Of a DNA stretch of 64,000 bases, positions 1 to 9,081 are shown one piece after another. Source of the DNA: Geothrix sp. SG200 (GTDB lineage: Bacteria > Acidobacteriota > Holophagae > Holophagales > Holophagaceae); assembly GCF_022808935.1 (NCBI RefSeq), contig NZ_JAKZFR010000006.1:62001-126000 (forward strand), written 5' to 3'. Every line of letters begins with the position of its first letter. The first letter of the stretch is position 1. The position numbers and the translations under genes were made by a program. Below the pieces are notes generated by a model, which saw only the letters and a list, made by a program, of their open reading frames with translations, was not told the DNA's origin and did no database searches.

Positions 1-943
1 GGCCCTTGGATTCGGGGGCGCCGCAGGACTTGATCTGGCTGGGCGTGAAGACGCTGAAGATCACGTCCTTGCCCGCCCAGGACAGCATGGGGCCGCGGCC
101 CACAGAGCCCAGCAAGGCGCGGCCGGGCAGGGCCTCGTGGCAGGTGAAGAAGGTCTGGCCGGGCTCCTTGGGGCCCCGGGCGGGATCGAGGACCGTGAAG
201 GCCAGGCTGGCGCCCTCCGCGAGGTACACCGTCCCGTCCGTTCCCAGAGCCATGCGGTTGAGCGGGACCAGCAGCGGCTGGGCCGCGGCATCCCTCACCT
301 GGGATCGGTCGCCGTAGGACCAGAGCACCGCGCCGGTCCTCAGGTCGCGCTTCTCGAGGTAGGGCTTCAGGGTCCGGTAGAGGACGAGGATGCCCTCGCG
401 GCCCACGGCCATGTCCTCGATGGCGGCGGGAACCGCCAAGGCGTTCTCGATCTGGCCGTCCTTGTTGAGGATGACCAGGCGGCCGTCGCAGGCCATCCAG
501 GTCCGGCTGTAGGAGTCGATGACCCAGCGCTCGGGCACGGCCTCGCAGGCGGTCTCCGGGGCCGGTTGCGGGGCCGGCTTCGTGGACGCGGCGTGGGGCC
601 GCTGGCGCTGCGGAATTCCGTAGAGGAGGGCGCCGGCCGCGTCATAGTCGGTGGCGGCGCGGCCGCTCTCGACCGGCGCCGGTTTCGGCGCCGCGGCGAC
701 TTTCCTGACTTCGGGAAGGGTGACCTGGAGCGTGGACAGGAGGCCGTTCCCCTTCATCCAGGAACGCAGGGAGCGGGTGGGCGGGTCGAAGAAGACCAGC
801 GAGCCGTCGACTTCCTGGAAGGCCCATCCTCCCGTCGCGCGGGCGGGATCCCAGCCCTGGGCCGAAGCCCGGGCCTGGGCGTCCAGGGGAACGGGGCCGC
901 AGAGGGCCAGCGTGGCAAAGAGTGTCAGAAGGCGGAGTCTCAT
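1..943 (-). CDS. Secreted protein of unknown function, 3' end beyond the window
   Basis: I do not recognise this gene. At least 314 residues are visible, and the C-terminus lies past base 1. Residues 1-24 form a signal peptide (MRLRLLTLFATLALCG, cleavage near LDAQA), so it is exported. Residues 95-145 are rich in Pro and Ala. After that come short strand-like segments with repeating Asp-Gly turns (CDGRLVILNKDGQ, GTDGTVYLAEGAS) that resemble the blades of a beta-propeller; this is inference from pattern only. The ATG at 943 is preceded by AGGCAGG, and a good sigma70-type promoter sits just upstream, so it starts its own transcript. No partner gene is apparent. Confidence 0.8.
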   Translation of the reverse strand, partial: MRLRLLTLFATLALCGPVPLDAQARASAQGWDPARATGGWAFQEVDGSLVFFDPPTRSLRSWMKGNGLLSTLQVTLPEVRKVAAAPKPAPVESGRAATDYDAAGALLYGIPQRQRPHAASTKPAPQPAPETACEAVPERWVIDSYSRTWMACDGRLVILNKDGQIENALAVPAAIEDMAVGREGILVLYRTLKPYLEKRDLRTGAVLWSYGDRSQVRDAAAQPLLVPLNRMALGTDGTVYLAEGASLAFTVLDPARGPKEPGQTFFTCHEALPGRALLGSVGRGPMLSWAGKDVIFSVFTPSQIKSCGAPESKG

Positions 944-961
944 AAATTACCTGCCTATATT

Positions 962-990
962 TTATTATGCCCATTCGCGACTTCAGTCAA
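962..990 (-). promoter_or_regulatory. Sigma70-type promoter of the secreted-protein gene
   Basis: On the minus strand TTGACT (985-990) is followed after exactly 17 bases by TAATAA (962-967). The transcript would begin about 10 bases later, leaving a leader of roughly 10-15 bases before the ATG at 943. Confidence 0.65.
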
Positions 991-1112
991 ACCCATCTCC
1001 CTGTGACGGAGCGCACGATTTATTCCAAAGACCTTCAGATCTGTTGAGAGACCCAGACAGGCCCCGGTATCCCGCACTTCTTGCGATGATGGAGGTTTCC
1101 CGAGGGGCTGAC

Positions 1113-1544
1113 GTGACGCGATCCCGGCTGAAGGATGAAGTCTTCATGAACATGGCACTGGAACTGAGCCGCCTGGGAACCTGCTGCCGCCTGCAGGTGG
1201 GCGCGGTCCTGCTGCGGGGCGATGGCGGCATCGCGGCGGCGGGCTTCAACGGGGCGCTGCCCGGCATGCCGCATTGCACGCCGGACACCTGCAAGCCAGG
1301 CCAGCGATGCCTGCATACCAGCCACGCGGAGGAGAACGCCCTGGGGTTCTGCGACGGCCCCGTGGCCACGGCCTACGTCACCCACGAGCCCTGTCTCACC
1401 TGCTGCCGCGCCCTGGTGCGTCGCGGCGTGCGCCGGGTGGTGTTCCGCCATCCCTACGCGAGCATCGCCGAGCAGGAACGCGTCGAGCGCCAGCACATCC
1501 TCGAACACTTCGGCGTGAAGTGGGAACAGCACGGCCAGCCTTGA
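1113..1544 (+). CDS. Deoxycytidylate (dCMP) deaminase family protein
   Basis: A zinc-dependent cytidine/deoxycytidylate deaminase of 143 residues, the usual size for ComEB/dCMP deaminases. The family deaminates dCMP to dUMP for thymidylate synthesis in the cytoplasm. The HAEEN motif (zinc His plus proton-shuttle Glu) and the PCLTCC motif (two zinc Cys) are both intact. Extra Cys/His residues between them (PHCTPDTCKPGQRCLH) fit the second structural zinc site of dCMP deaminases. I chose the GTG at 1113 because GAGGGG lies 5 bases upstream; the tandem ATGs at 1086 and 1089 lack a ribosome site. The closest alternative is a late-competence ComE-type deaminase of the same fold. Confidence 0.85.
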   Translation: MTRSRLKDEVFMNMALELSRLGTCCRLQVGAVLLRGDGGIAAAGFNGALPGMPHCTPDTCKPGQRCLHTSHAEENALGFCDGPVATAYVTHEPCLTCCRALVRRGVRRVVFRHPYASIAEQERVERQHILEHFGVKWEQHGQP

Positions 1545-1600
1545 ACTCCAGGGCAGGCGGCGCATACTGCTGAGCGCCCCTTCCTTCAGGAGACAAGCTG

Positions 1601-4291
1601 GTGACCGGAACCCCCATCCGCCTGCGGGTGAATGGCCGCGACGTCGCGACGCAGCCGGGGACCACGCTGCTGGAGGCCTGTCGGCAACACGGCATTGAGA
1701 TCCCCACCCTCTGTTCGGACCCGCGGCTGAAGCCAGCCTCCAGCTGCCGGCTGTGCGAGGTCGAGGTGGAAGGCCGCGACCGCCCGCCCTGCGCCTGCGC
1801 CACCCTGGCCGAGGAAGGCATGGTGGTGGAGACCCACACGCCCGCCCTGGAGGATTTCCGCCGGGCCATGCTGGCGCGCCTGGCCGGGCGCATCCCCGTG
1901 GAGGACCCGGCGCGCCTGGCGGGGAAGCCCTTCCGGAAGCTGCTGGACGCCTATGGCGTGGCGCCATCGGGCGCGCGCAGGCCCGGGGCGAGGCATCCGG
2001 AGCATCCCTACCTGGACGTGGACCTGTCCTGGTGCGTGGCCTGCGGCCGATGCGTGCGAATCTGCGACGAGGTGCAGGGGCAGAACATCTGGACGTTCAC
2101 GGGGCGCGGCGGGGACCTGGCCTTGGCGCCGGAACTGTCGCCCGGCCTGCGGGAGAGCGCCTGCGTGAGCTGCGGCGCCTGCGCCGACACCTGCCCCACG
2201 GGGGCCATCGAGGATGTCTCCCGCCTGGCCGCGGGGCTTCCGGACCACTGGGTGCGCACCACCTGCCCCTACTGCGGCACCGGCTGCGAGCTGGACGTGG
2301 GCGTGGCGGAGGGACGCATCACCGAGGTCCGCCCGGTGATCGCCTCGCCGGTGAGCCGGGGGCACCTCTGCGTGAAGGGGCGCTACGGCTGGGGCTTCAA
2401 CGAGGCGCCGGACCGGATCACCGAGCCCATGCTCCGACGCCACGGCGTCTGGGAGACCGTGAGCTGGGAGGAGGCGCTGGAGGCCGCCGCCTCCGCGCTC
2501 CGGGCCGCGCAGGCCTCGGGCGGGCCGGAAGCCGTGGGCGTGCTGGCCTCCAGCCGCGCCACCAACGAGGAGAACTATCTGGCGCAGAAGTTCGCGCGCG
2601 TGGCGCTGGGCACCCACAACGTGGACTGCTGCGCCCGCGTCTGCCACGCCCCCAGCGCCGCGGGCCTGGGCCAGGCCTTCGGCACGGGGGCGGCCACCAA
2701 CAGCTATGCCGACATCGAGCGGGCCGGCCTGCTGATGGTGGTGGGCGCCAATCCCACGGAGAACCACCCCATCGTCGGCGCCCGCATCCGCCAGCGCGCG
2801 CGGACGGACGTGCCGCTCATCGTGATCGATCCCCGCCGCACCGAGCTGGCCGCGATGGCCACGCACCATCTGGCCCCGCGGCCCGGCACGAACCTGCCCC
2901 TCCTGCAGGCCATGGCGAACGTGATCCTTCTCGAGGGCCTCGCGGACATGGCCTTCCTGGGGGCCCGCACCCGCAACCTGGAGGCCTACGCCGATTCGCT
3001 TCGTGCGTGGACTCCGGAGCGGGCGGGCGCTCTGTGCGGGATCGAGCCGGAGGCCATCCGGCGCGCGGCCAGGCTGTACGCCACTGCCAGACCCGCCATG
3101 ATCTTCCACGGCCTGGGCGTCACCGAGCACCGGCAGGGCACGGATGGGGTGGCGGCCCTAGCCCACCTCGCGCTGCTCACGGGGAACGTGGGCATTCCAG
3201 GTGGCGGGGTCAACCCCCTGCGGGGCCAGAACAACGTCCAGGGCAGCGCCCAGATGGGCTGCGAGCCCTCCCGCCTGACGGGCTACCAGAAGCTGGAGCA
3301 GGCGAAGGAAGTCCACGCGCAGGTCTGGGGCGCCGACCTGCCGCAGGCGCCGGGTCTCAACGCCCTGCAGATGATCGACGCAGCGGGGGAGGGTCGGCTG
3401 AGGGCCCTGCTGGTGATCGGCTATGACCCGCTGCTGAGCCATCCCGGGGCGCGGGAGACCGCCGAGAACCTGAATGGGCTGGAGGCCCTCATCGTGGTGG
3501 ACCTCTTCCTCACGGAGACGGCCAAGGCCTTCGGCACGGTCTTCCTGCCCGCCGCCAGCCCCTTCGAGAAGGAGGGCACCTTCATGAACGGGGAACGGCG
3601 CGTCCAGCGGGTCCGCCGGGTACTGCCGCCGAAGGGGAACAGCCGCACGGACCAGGCGATCCTGGCCGCCCTGGCGGAACGGCTGGGCGCCGCTCCGCAG
3701 TTCGCGCATCCAGATGCGGCGGCCGTGTGGGAGGAGGCGCGCCAGGTCTGGCCGGCCATCACGGGGATCAGCCATGCGCGGCTGGACCGTGAAGGAGGTC
3801 TCCAGTGGCCCTGCCCGGCCGAGGACCACCCCGGCACGCCGGTGCTTCACGCGGGGTCCTTCCCCGAAGGCCGCGCCTCCTTCCGCCCCCTGGCATGGAC
3901 CCCTTCGCCGGAGGCTCCGGACCGCGAGTTCCCCTTCCTGCTGAACACGGGCCGCAGCCTGTTCCACTTCAATGCCGCCACCATGACGGGGCGGACCCGG
4001 AACCACGAGCTTCGGGCGGACGATGAGCTGGAACTCCACCCCGACGACGCCGCGGAGCTGGGGCTTTCGGCGGGGGATCCGGTGCAGGTGCGGAGCCGCC
4101 ATGGGGCCTTCACCCTTCGCGTCCGCCCCACGGACCGGGTGCGGCGGGGCGAGCCCTTCGCCACCTTCCACGCAGTGGCCGCCTACGTGAACCTGGCCAC
4201 GGGCCCGGGCCGAGACGCGGTCACGGGGACGCCGGAATACAAGGTCACGGCGGTGAGTCTGCACCCTACCGCCGACTCGAAGGTCCGGTAA
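1601..4291 (+). CDS. fdhF: Formate dehydrogenase alpha (catalytic) subunit
   Basis: 896-residue molybdopterin oxidoreductase that would oxidise formate to CO2. Order of domains: N-terminal 2Fe-2S ferredoxin (C38, C49, C52, C64), a two-cluster 4Fe-4S region (CVACGRCVRIC and CVSCGACADTCP), the 4Fe-4S site of the Mo domain (CPYCGTGC), then the bis-MGD body and the C-terminal dinucleotide-binding domain. The active-site position in DCCARVCHAPS is Cys348, codon TGC at 2642-2644, so this is a cysteine and not a selenocysteine enzyme. The GTG start has AGGAG 8 bases upstream. No beta or gamma subunit, FdhD or hydrogenase gene is adjacent, so its electron partner must be encoded elsewhere. NuoG-like proteins share the N-terminal layout but lack the RVCHAPS active site. 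Confidence 0.9.
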   Translation: MTGTPIRLRVNGRDVATQPGTTLLEACRQHGIEIPTLCSDPRLKPASSCRLCEVEVEGRDRPPCACATLAEEGMVVETHTPALEDFRRAMLARLAGRIPVEDPARLAGKPFRKLLDAYGVAPSGARRPGARHPEHPYLDVDLSWCVACGRCVRICDEVQGQNIWTFTGRGGDLALAPELSPGLRESACVSCGACADTCPTGAIEDVSRLAAGLPDHWVRTTCPYCGTGCELDVGVAEGRITEVRPVIASPVSRGHLCVKGRYGWGFNEAPDRITEPMLRRHGVWETVSWEEALEAAASALRAAQASGGPEAVGVLASSRATNEENYLAQKFARVALGTHNVDCCARVCHAPSAAGLGQAFGTGAATNSYADIERAGLLMVVGANPTENHPIVGARIRQRARTDVPLIVIDPRRTELAAMATHHLAPRPGTNLPLLQAMANVILLEGLADMAFLGARTRNLEAYADSLRAWTPERAGALCGIEPEAIRRAARLYATARPAMIFHGLGVTEHRQGTDGVAALAHLALLTGNVGIPGGGVNPLRGQNNVQGSAQMGCEPSRLTGYQKLEQAKEVHAQVWGADLPQAPGLNALQMIDAAGEGRLRALLVIGYDPLLSHPGARETAENLNGLEALIVVDLFLTETAKAFGTVFLPAASPFEKEGTFMNGERRVQRVRRVLPPKGNSRTDQAILAALAERLGAAPQFAHPDAAAVWEEARQVWPAITGISHARLDREGGLQWPCPAEDHPGTPVLHAGSFPEGRASFRPLAWTPSPEAPDREFPFLLNTGRSLFHFNAATMTGRTRNHELRADDELELHPDDAAELGLSAGDPVQVRSRHGAFTLRVRPTDRVRRGEPFATFHAVAAYVNLATGPGRDAVTGTPEYKVTAVSLHPTADSKVR

Positions 4292-4299
4292 CCTGGGGC

Positions 4300-4962
4300 A
4301 TGCTCAGCCATGCCGCCCAGCCGAACCCGCGCCCCTTCCGCGAGAACCGGGTCCTCCAGGTCCTCTGCCTGCTCTACGCCCTCGTCTGGATCGTGACGGC
4401 CATCCGGCCCCTCTATCCCAGCGACTGGCGGATGGAGAACCTGCTGGTGGTCATCGCGGTGATCGGGCTTGCTGGCACCTGCCGTCGTTTCCCCCTGTCG
4501 GACCTCAGCTACCTGCTGATCACCGTGTTCCTGGCCCTGCATGCGGTCGGGGCCCACTACACCTACGCCAACGTTCCCCTCGGCTTCTGGATGAAGGCCC
4601 ACTGGGGCCTGGCGCGGAATCCCTTCGACCGCATCGTCCACTTCAGCTTCGGCCTGCTGATGGCCTACCCCGTCCGCGAGGTGTTCATGCGGGTGGCCCG
4701 AACCCGGGGCTTCTGGAACTACTACCTGCCGCTGGATGTGGTGCTGGCGGCCTCCGCCGTCTACGAGATCATCGAGAGCCTCACGGCCCGGCTCGCCGCC
4801 CCGGAGCTGGGCGACGCCTTCCTCGGCACCCAGGGGGACATCTGGGACGCCCAGAAGGACATGTCGGCCGCCGCCCTCGGGGCCATCCTCACCATGCTGG
4901 TGGTCGCGCTGGTGCGGTGGATGCGCCGGATGCCGGAACCCTCACCCGAACCCGGCGCCTGA
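4300..4962 (+). CDS. DUF2238 (YjdF-like) inner membrane protein
   Basis: 220-residue polytopic membrane protein with about six hydrophobic segments (for example LCLLYALVWIVTAI, LLVVIAVIGLAGTC, LLITVFLALHAVGAHYTY and LGAILTMLVVALV). The central signature (HAVGAHYTYANVP, then FDRIVHFSFGLLMAYP, then EIIES and GDIWDAQKD) is that of the DUF2238/YjdF family, whose function is not established. It starts 8 bases after the formate dehydrogenase gene on the same strand, so the two are probably cotranscribed. A role as membrane partner of that enzyme cannot be claimed from sequence. Confidence 0.85.
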   Translation: MLSHAAQPNPRPFRENRVLQVLCLLYALVWIVTAIRPLYPSDWRMENLLVVIAVIGLAGTCRRFPLSDLSYLLITVFLALHAVGAHYTYANVPLGFWMKAHWGLARNPFDRIVHFSFGLLMAYPVREVFMRVARTRGFWNYYLPLDVVLAASAVYEIIESLTARLAAPELGDAFLGTQGDIWDAQKDMSAAALGAILTMLVVALVRWMRRMPEPSPEPGA

Positions 4963-4991
4963 GCTGGGGTTCCCGGCGCCCTCTGCGGAGC

Positions 4992-5945
4992 TCAGATTCC
5001 GCCGTGCTCCCAGGAGGGCAGGGGCTTGTTCTCCAGGGCCACTTCGGTGCCGTCGTCCAGGATGAGCACAGGGGGATCCCCCAGCCGGAGGTCGACGATG
5101 GTGCGGCCGAGGAGGCGCTCGTGGTGGTCCCGCTGCCAGGGGATGCCCACGGGATAGGTGCGGCGGTAGGCGTCCAGGGGGCCTTCGAGCTGGTGGCAGA
5201 GGCGGTGGAGGGCGGCGTCGAAGGCGGCCTCGAAGCCCTTGGGCGGCTCGGGGTCCAGGCCGGCGGCCCGGAGGAAGGCCTCCATGGGCGGGATGTCTCC
5301 GGAACCTCCGGCCACCCAGCGCCGGAGGCCGCGCCCATAGGGAGCGGGTCCATCCAGCGCCACGGCCCGGTCCCGGTGGATCCCCAGCCAGAGGGAGACC
5401 CGCCCGCAGGCGCCGGCGCCCTCGAAGTCCAGGGGAAGCTGGGCATCGTCATGGAAGACGACAGCACGGAGGGGCAGCCATTCGAAGGTCTCGGCCACCT
5501 TGGCGCCCACGGGACCAAGGCTGTCCCGGCGGAGGTCGGCGACGGCTTCCGCGAAGGTCTGGCGCAGGCTGGCCAGGCTGAGGACGCCCTCCGGAAGGCC
5601 CTGGGCGTCGAGGGCCAGGGGCGATTCGTGCCAATCCGCGGCGAGGGCCGGCAGCACCTGCTGGAAGAGGATCAGGGCCGGATCCCAGTCCCAGTGGCGG
5701 GCGGGCTCGTAGCCCAGCTCGCGGCAGAGGTCGAACCAGGCGCGGTCCGGCGCCGCGGCCCCGGGCAGATAGATGGACCGGCCGTCCAGGAAGATCTCGC
5801 AGGCCGGGAGGCCGAGGGCGGACCGCCGGCGGCTCAGGCCCAGCTCATGACGCCCCAGGGTGGCCAGGGTGGTCTCCCGGTACGGATGGTCCTCCTGCCG
5901 CAGCACTTTCAGCGGCGCGCCGAGGATCCAGGCGTCCATGGACAT
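4992..5945 (-). CDS. Hypothetical protein, 317 residues
   Basis: I do not recognise this gene. It encodes a soluble protein with no signal peptide or membrane segment, rich in Trp, Asp and Leu. An acidic stretch near the middle (VVFHDDAQLPLDFEGAGACG) and a His-rich C-terminal part (PWQRDHHERLLGRTIVDL) stand out. The ATG at 5945 is preferred because GGGAGG lies 5 bases upstream; a second ATG at 5939 is also possible. It is convergent with the DUF2238 gene and separated from the SpoIID-like gene by about 80 bases. Confidence 0.7.
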   Translation of the reverse strand: MSMDAWILGAPLKVLRQEDHPYRETTLATLGRHELGLSRRRSALGLPACEIFLDGRSIYLPGAAAPDRAWFDLCRELGYEPARHWDWDPALILFQQVLPALAADWHESPLALDAQGLPEGVLSLASLRQTFAEAVADLRRDSLGPVGAKVAETFEWLPLRAVVFHDDAQLPLDFEGAGACGRVSLWLGIHRDRAVALDGPAPYGRGLRRWVAGGSGDIPPMEAFLRAAGLDPEPPKGFEAAFDAALHRLCHQLEGPLDAYRRTYPVGIPWQRDHHERLLGRTIVDLRLGDPPVLILDDGTEVALENKPLPSWEHGGI

Positions 5946-6022
5946 CACCACCTCCCGGGGAGGCTAACCTGGGGTCACCATGGCATTCCGTCAATCCCAG
6001 AATGGGATTTCATGGTCGAAAA

Positions 6023-8128
6023 TCAATCGACCTTCCGGAGTTCGGTCCCGGGGTAGTAGTGCTGGAGGATCTGCTGGAAAGTGGCGCCCTCCAGGGCCAT
6101 GCCGTAGGCCCCGGTCTGGCACAGGCCCACGCCGTGGCCCCAGCCGCGCCCGTAGAACACCCAGCGGCGCTGCGTGCCCTGGCCGAGCGTGAGGAACCGG
6201 AAGACGTTGTCCTTGAGGCCCAGCAGGCCGCGGATGTGCATGCCCCGCACGCGATGGACCGCACCCTGGGTGTCCACCAGGGTCAGGTCCAGCACCCGGC
6301 CCTCCTGGTTGTGCTGGGCCCGGAGCTCGCGGATGCCGGGCACCTTCATGCGCTTGCGCACCAGGGCCAGCAGATCCGCCTCGGTGTACTCCACCCGCCA
6401 GTGGGCCGTGGGGCTATAGCGATCCCAGGCGGCGCCGTCGGGATCGAGGCGGCGCACCAGCACGGCGGCCGGTCCGCCGTCGGGGATCCACTTCAGGCGG
6501 TCCCCCACCTGGATGTCGGCCTTCGGGACCAGGCGCAGGCTCCCGTCCGGCGCCTCCTCCGCGAGGAGCAGCCGGGGCGAGAGGGCCAGGGGCTCGGGGC
6601 CGCCCCGCTTCCGCCGGACCTGGCGGTCCATCAGCAGGCTGCCCTCGCCCAGCGCCAGGGGCTCCAGGTCCTGCCAGATCCGGCCCAGGGCCGCGAGGGC
6701 CTGCCGCAGGGTGGGCGGCTCCGGGGCGGCCCAGGCGGCCGCGGGCACCAGGCCGCGCCGGGTGAGGAAGGTGGCCAGGAGGCGATCCGCGGCGGGGAAC
6801 TCGGAAGGCAGGAAGTAGGCCGCGTCCTGGGGGCGCTCCTGCCCCGCCACCACCTGCTCCAGGCCCAGGGCGCGCGCCAGGGCGAGCATGAGGGGGCGCT
6901 GACGGGACAGGGGCGCGGGCTCGAGGCCCAGGCGCCGCTGGAGGGCCAGGACGGGAGCCGCCAGATCGTCCGCGGTGGCGGGGCGGGCCAGGCGCTCGCC
7001 GCTCAGCCAGTCCACCGGCACGATGTCCGCGGCCAGCCTCAGCAGGTCCCAGGTGAGCCAGGGCTGCTGGGCCTCCGTCGTCACGGACACGCCGGAGGCA
7101 AAGGGCAGGGTGAGGGGTTTGGCGGGATAGCAGGTGGCGGCCTTGAGGTAGGGGGCGTCGCCGCCGAAGACCTCGGACACGTCCACGGTGTGGCCGCCGC
7201 AGTTGGCCATGAAGAGGGCCAGGATGGGCTTGCCGCCATAGGTGGCGAAGAGGCCTTCGGTCTCCTGGATGGCCCGGTCCGTGAGGGCCTGCTCGCCGTC
7301 GCGTCCGCCGTAGACCTGGTCGGCCACGGTATCGCCCATGTCGAAGCCGTCCGCCGCGCGCTTGCCGCGGTTGGCCACGGCATAGGTGCGGGCAGCCACG
7401 GCCTGGGCCTTCAGCGCTTCCAGGCTGGGGAATTCCCAGGCGCCCATCTCCTTGGGCACCACGCCGCGCAGGTAGGTCTCCAGGTCCAGCGTGTTCACGA
7501 CGGTCAGGCGGCCCTGCGCGTTGGGGAAGATCTCCACCTTGCCGCGGTAGCGGCCCTTGCCGTTGAGGCTGGTGAGCTCGCCCGCGGGTTTCAGCCACAC
7601 GCCGCCCAGGGGCAGGGCTCGCCGCTCGTAGCGCTCGGTGACGGCGTAGAGGGCGCGACCCTTGCGCGGCTGGGCGCTCCGGGATTCCGTGGCCACCCAC
7701 AGCTCCTCGAAGCCCAGGTCCTGGAGCTTCTGGAGCAGGGGCTCGGCCTTGACGGCCTCGGGGAAGTGCCCCACCAGCACACGCCAGGTGTCGGCGTCCG
7801 GCACCTTCACGCGATCCGACGGCTCCCCCAGCTTCCGGAGGTGGGCCATCAGGGCCGCGGCGTCGTCAGCACCGAGAGGCCGGCCCACCTGGATGCGGTA
7901 CTCGCTGGTGGGGTCCGAGACCCCCCGGCTGTCCCACCAGATACGGACCTTCTCGTCCGGCGCCAGCCGCAGGACCGGCTTCCCCGCGCGGTCGCAGATC
8001 TGGCCGCCGCCCTCCAGGGACACGATCCATTCCGTGGCCTGGGTGTCGAGCCCGATCTTCAGCGGGGGCTGGGCGGCGGGGGCGGAGACGAGCGGCAGGA
8101 CCAGGGCGGGGACGAGGAAGGGCTTCAT
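6023..8128 (-). CDS. SpoIID/LytB-domain secreted protein with SPOR-like region
   Basis: 701 residues with an N-terminal signal peptide (MKPFLVPALVLPLVSAPAAQ). Residues 75-130 resemble a SPOR peptidoglycan-binding repeat (DTWRVLVGHFPEAVKAEP through FEELWVATES). The SpoIID core follows: YLRGVVPKEMGAWEF, LKAQAVAARTYAV, then at the C-terminus WGHGVGLCQTGAYGMA. The Bacillus SpoIID family contains lytic transglycosylases and amidase enhancers, so the likely place of action is the periplasmic peptidoglycan. A roughly 200-residue insertion lies between the two SpoIID halves. The start at 8128 overlaps the stop of the upstream serine hydrolase gene as ATGA, implying translational coupling; an ATG at 8137 is possible. 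Confidence 0.85.
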   Translation of the reverse strand: MKPFLVPALVLPLVSAPAAQPPLKIGLDTQATEWIVSLEGGGQICDRAGKPVLRLAPDEKVRIWWDSRGVSDPTSEYRIQVGRPLGADDAAALMAHLRKLGEPSDRVKVPDADTWRVLVGHFPEAVKAEPLLQKLQDLGFEELWVATESRSAQPRKGRALYAVTERYERRALPLGGVWLKPAGELTSLNGKGRYRGKVEIFPNAQGRLTVVNTLDLETYLRGVVPKEMGAWEFPSLEALKAQAVAARTYAVANRGKRAADGFDMGDTVADQVYGGRDGEQALTDRAIQETEGLFATYGGKPILALFMANCGGHTVDVSEVFGGDAPYLKAATCYPAKPLTLPFASGVSVTTEAQQPWLTWDLLRLAADIVPVDWLSGERLARPATADDLAAPVLALQRRLGLEPAPLSRQRPLMLALARALGLEQVVAGQERPQDAAYFLPSEFPAADRLLATFLTRRGLVPAAAWAAPEPPTLRQALAALGRIWQDLEPLALGEGSLLMDRQVRRKRGGPEPLALSPRLLLAEEAPDGSLRLVPKADIQVGDRLKWIPDGGPAAVLVRRLDPDGAAWDRYSPTAHWRVEYTEADLLALVRKRMKVPGIRELRAQHNQEGRVLDLTLVDTQGAVHRVRGMHIRGLLGLKDNVFRFLTLGQGTQRRWVFYGRGWGHGVGLCQTGAYGMALEGATFQQILQHYYPGTELRKVD

Positions 8129-9081
8129 CCGCCGCATTGTCCCACGAAACGGGAGAGGGCCTGCCAGCGCCTGGCCCGCAGCGCCTCCATGTCGAGCATC
8201 GTTCCGGCCGGCCCGCCGCGGTGGAGCAGGAGGGCGAGGCAGGTCCGGTCCGCGGGCCGGTAGAAGAGGGCGGGGCCCGTGTAGCCCAGGTGGAACCACC
8301 AGCCTGAGGGAGGGCCCGGCTCGGGTTCGAGGGGCGGCGCCGGGGTCGGCATGTCCAGCGCCGGATCCTCGATCACATGGAGGCCCACATCAGCGGGAAT
8401 TCTGGACAGCAACTGTCCGAACCGGCCTCCGCCCGAGAAGAGCGCCTGGAGGCCCAGGCTCCAGCGGGATCCGTTCTCTCCATTGGTGGTCCCGACCGCC
8501 ATGCGTTCGGGCCAGCCCGCGGCCACCCAGCGCGCCAGGGCCGCTTCCAACTGTGGCGCGGTGGCGCCGAACCCAGCGTGGCCGGGCATGCCCGCCCGGG
8601 CGTTGGCGTCCTGGGGCAGGCACGGATCCCGCGGGGGCAGGGGATGATCCGTGGCCAGCCGCCAGGCCTCGGCGTCGGGGGCGTCCGGCAGCTCGATGGG
8701 CGCGTCACGCCAGGGGGCGGGTGACAGGCCCGACGTCGCGCCGAGCCTCCGGAAGGAAACGCGAGTCTCGGCCTCCACCAGCTCCGCCAGCAGGCGGTAG
8801 TTCAGGTCCGAGTAGGTGGCCAGTCCCGGCGTGGCGGGGCGGAGCAGGGGATGGTCCGGCACGGGGCGCCGCAGCTGGGCGGCCAGGGGCTCGCCCGTGA
8901 AGGGCCGCCAGGGCGGCAGGCCGGAGCTGTGTGACAGCAGCTGCCGCGCCGTGAGCGGCGTGTCGCGGTCCTGGAAGCCCAGGGCCCAGCGCCGGTCCGC
9001 GTCCAGATCCAGGAAGGCCAGCGCCAGCGGTGCCGTCACCAGGGGCTTGGCGAGGGAGGCGAGGTCGTAGAACCCGCTCAC
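8125..9081 (-). CDS. Serine hydrolase of the beta-lactamase/PBP fold
   Basis: 318 residues with the SxxK nucleophile motif S9-L-A-K12 and the second motif starting at Tyr90 (YSDLNY), which mark the class C beta-lactamase/esterase family. A C-terminal GWWFHLGYTGPALFY segment resembles the HxGxTG third motif. The first possible start is a GTG at 9081 overlapping the upstream stop as GTGA. That places the catalytic serine only 9 residues from the N-terminus, whereas relatives usually have 40-60 residues before it, so the protein is N-terminally short. No signal peptide is seen. Its overlap with the SpoIID-like gene suggests a cell-wall or beta-lactam-like substrate, but this is inference. Confidence 0.8.
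   Translation of the reverse strand: MSGFYDLASLAKPLVTAPLALAFLDLDADRRWALGFQDRDTPLTARQLLSHSSGLPPWRPFTGEPLAAQLRRPVPDHPLLRPATPGLATYSDLNYRLLAELVEAETRVSFRRLGATSGLSPAPWRDAPIELPDAPDAEAWRLATDHPLPPRDPCLPQDANARAGMPGHAGFGATAPQLEAALARWVAAGWPERMAVGTTNGENGSRWSLGLQALFSGGGRFGQLLSRIPADVGLHVIEDPALDMPTPAPPLEPEPGPPSGWWFHLGYTGPALFYRPADRTCLALLLHRGGPAGTMLDMEALRARRWQALSRFVGQCGG

Noticed and set aside
6002-8263. Long plus-strand ORF of 753 codons
   Set aside because: It mirrors the SpoIID-like gene; its composition is typical of a GC-rich shadow frame and lacks any motif.
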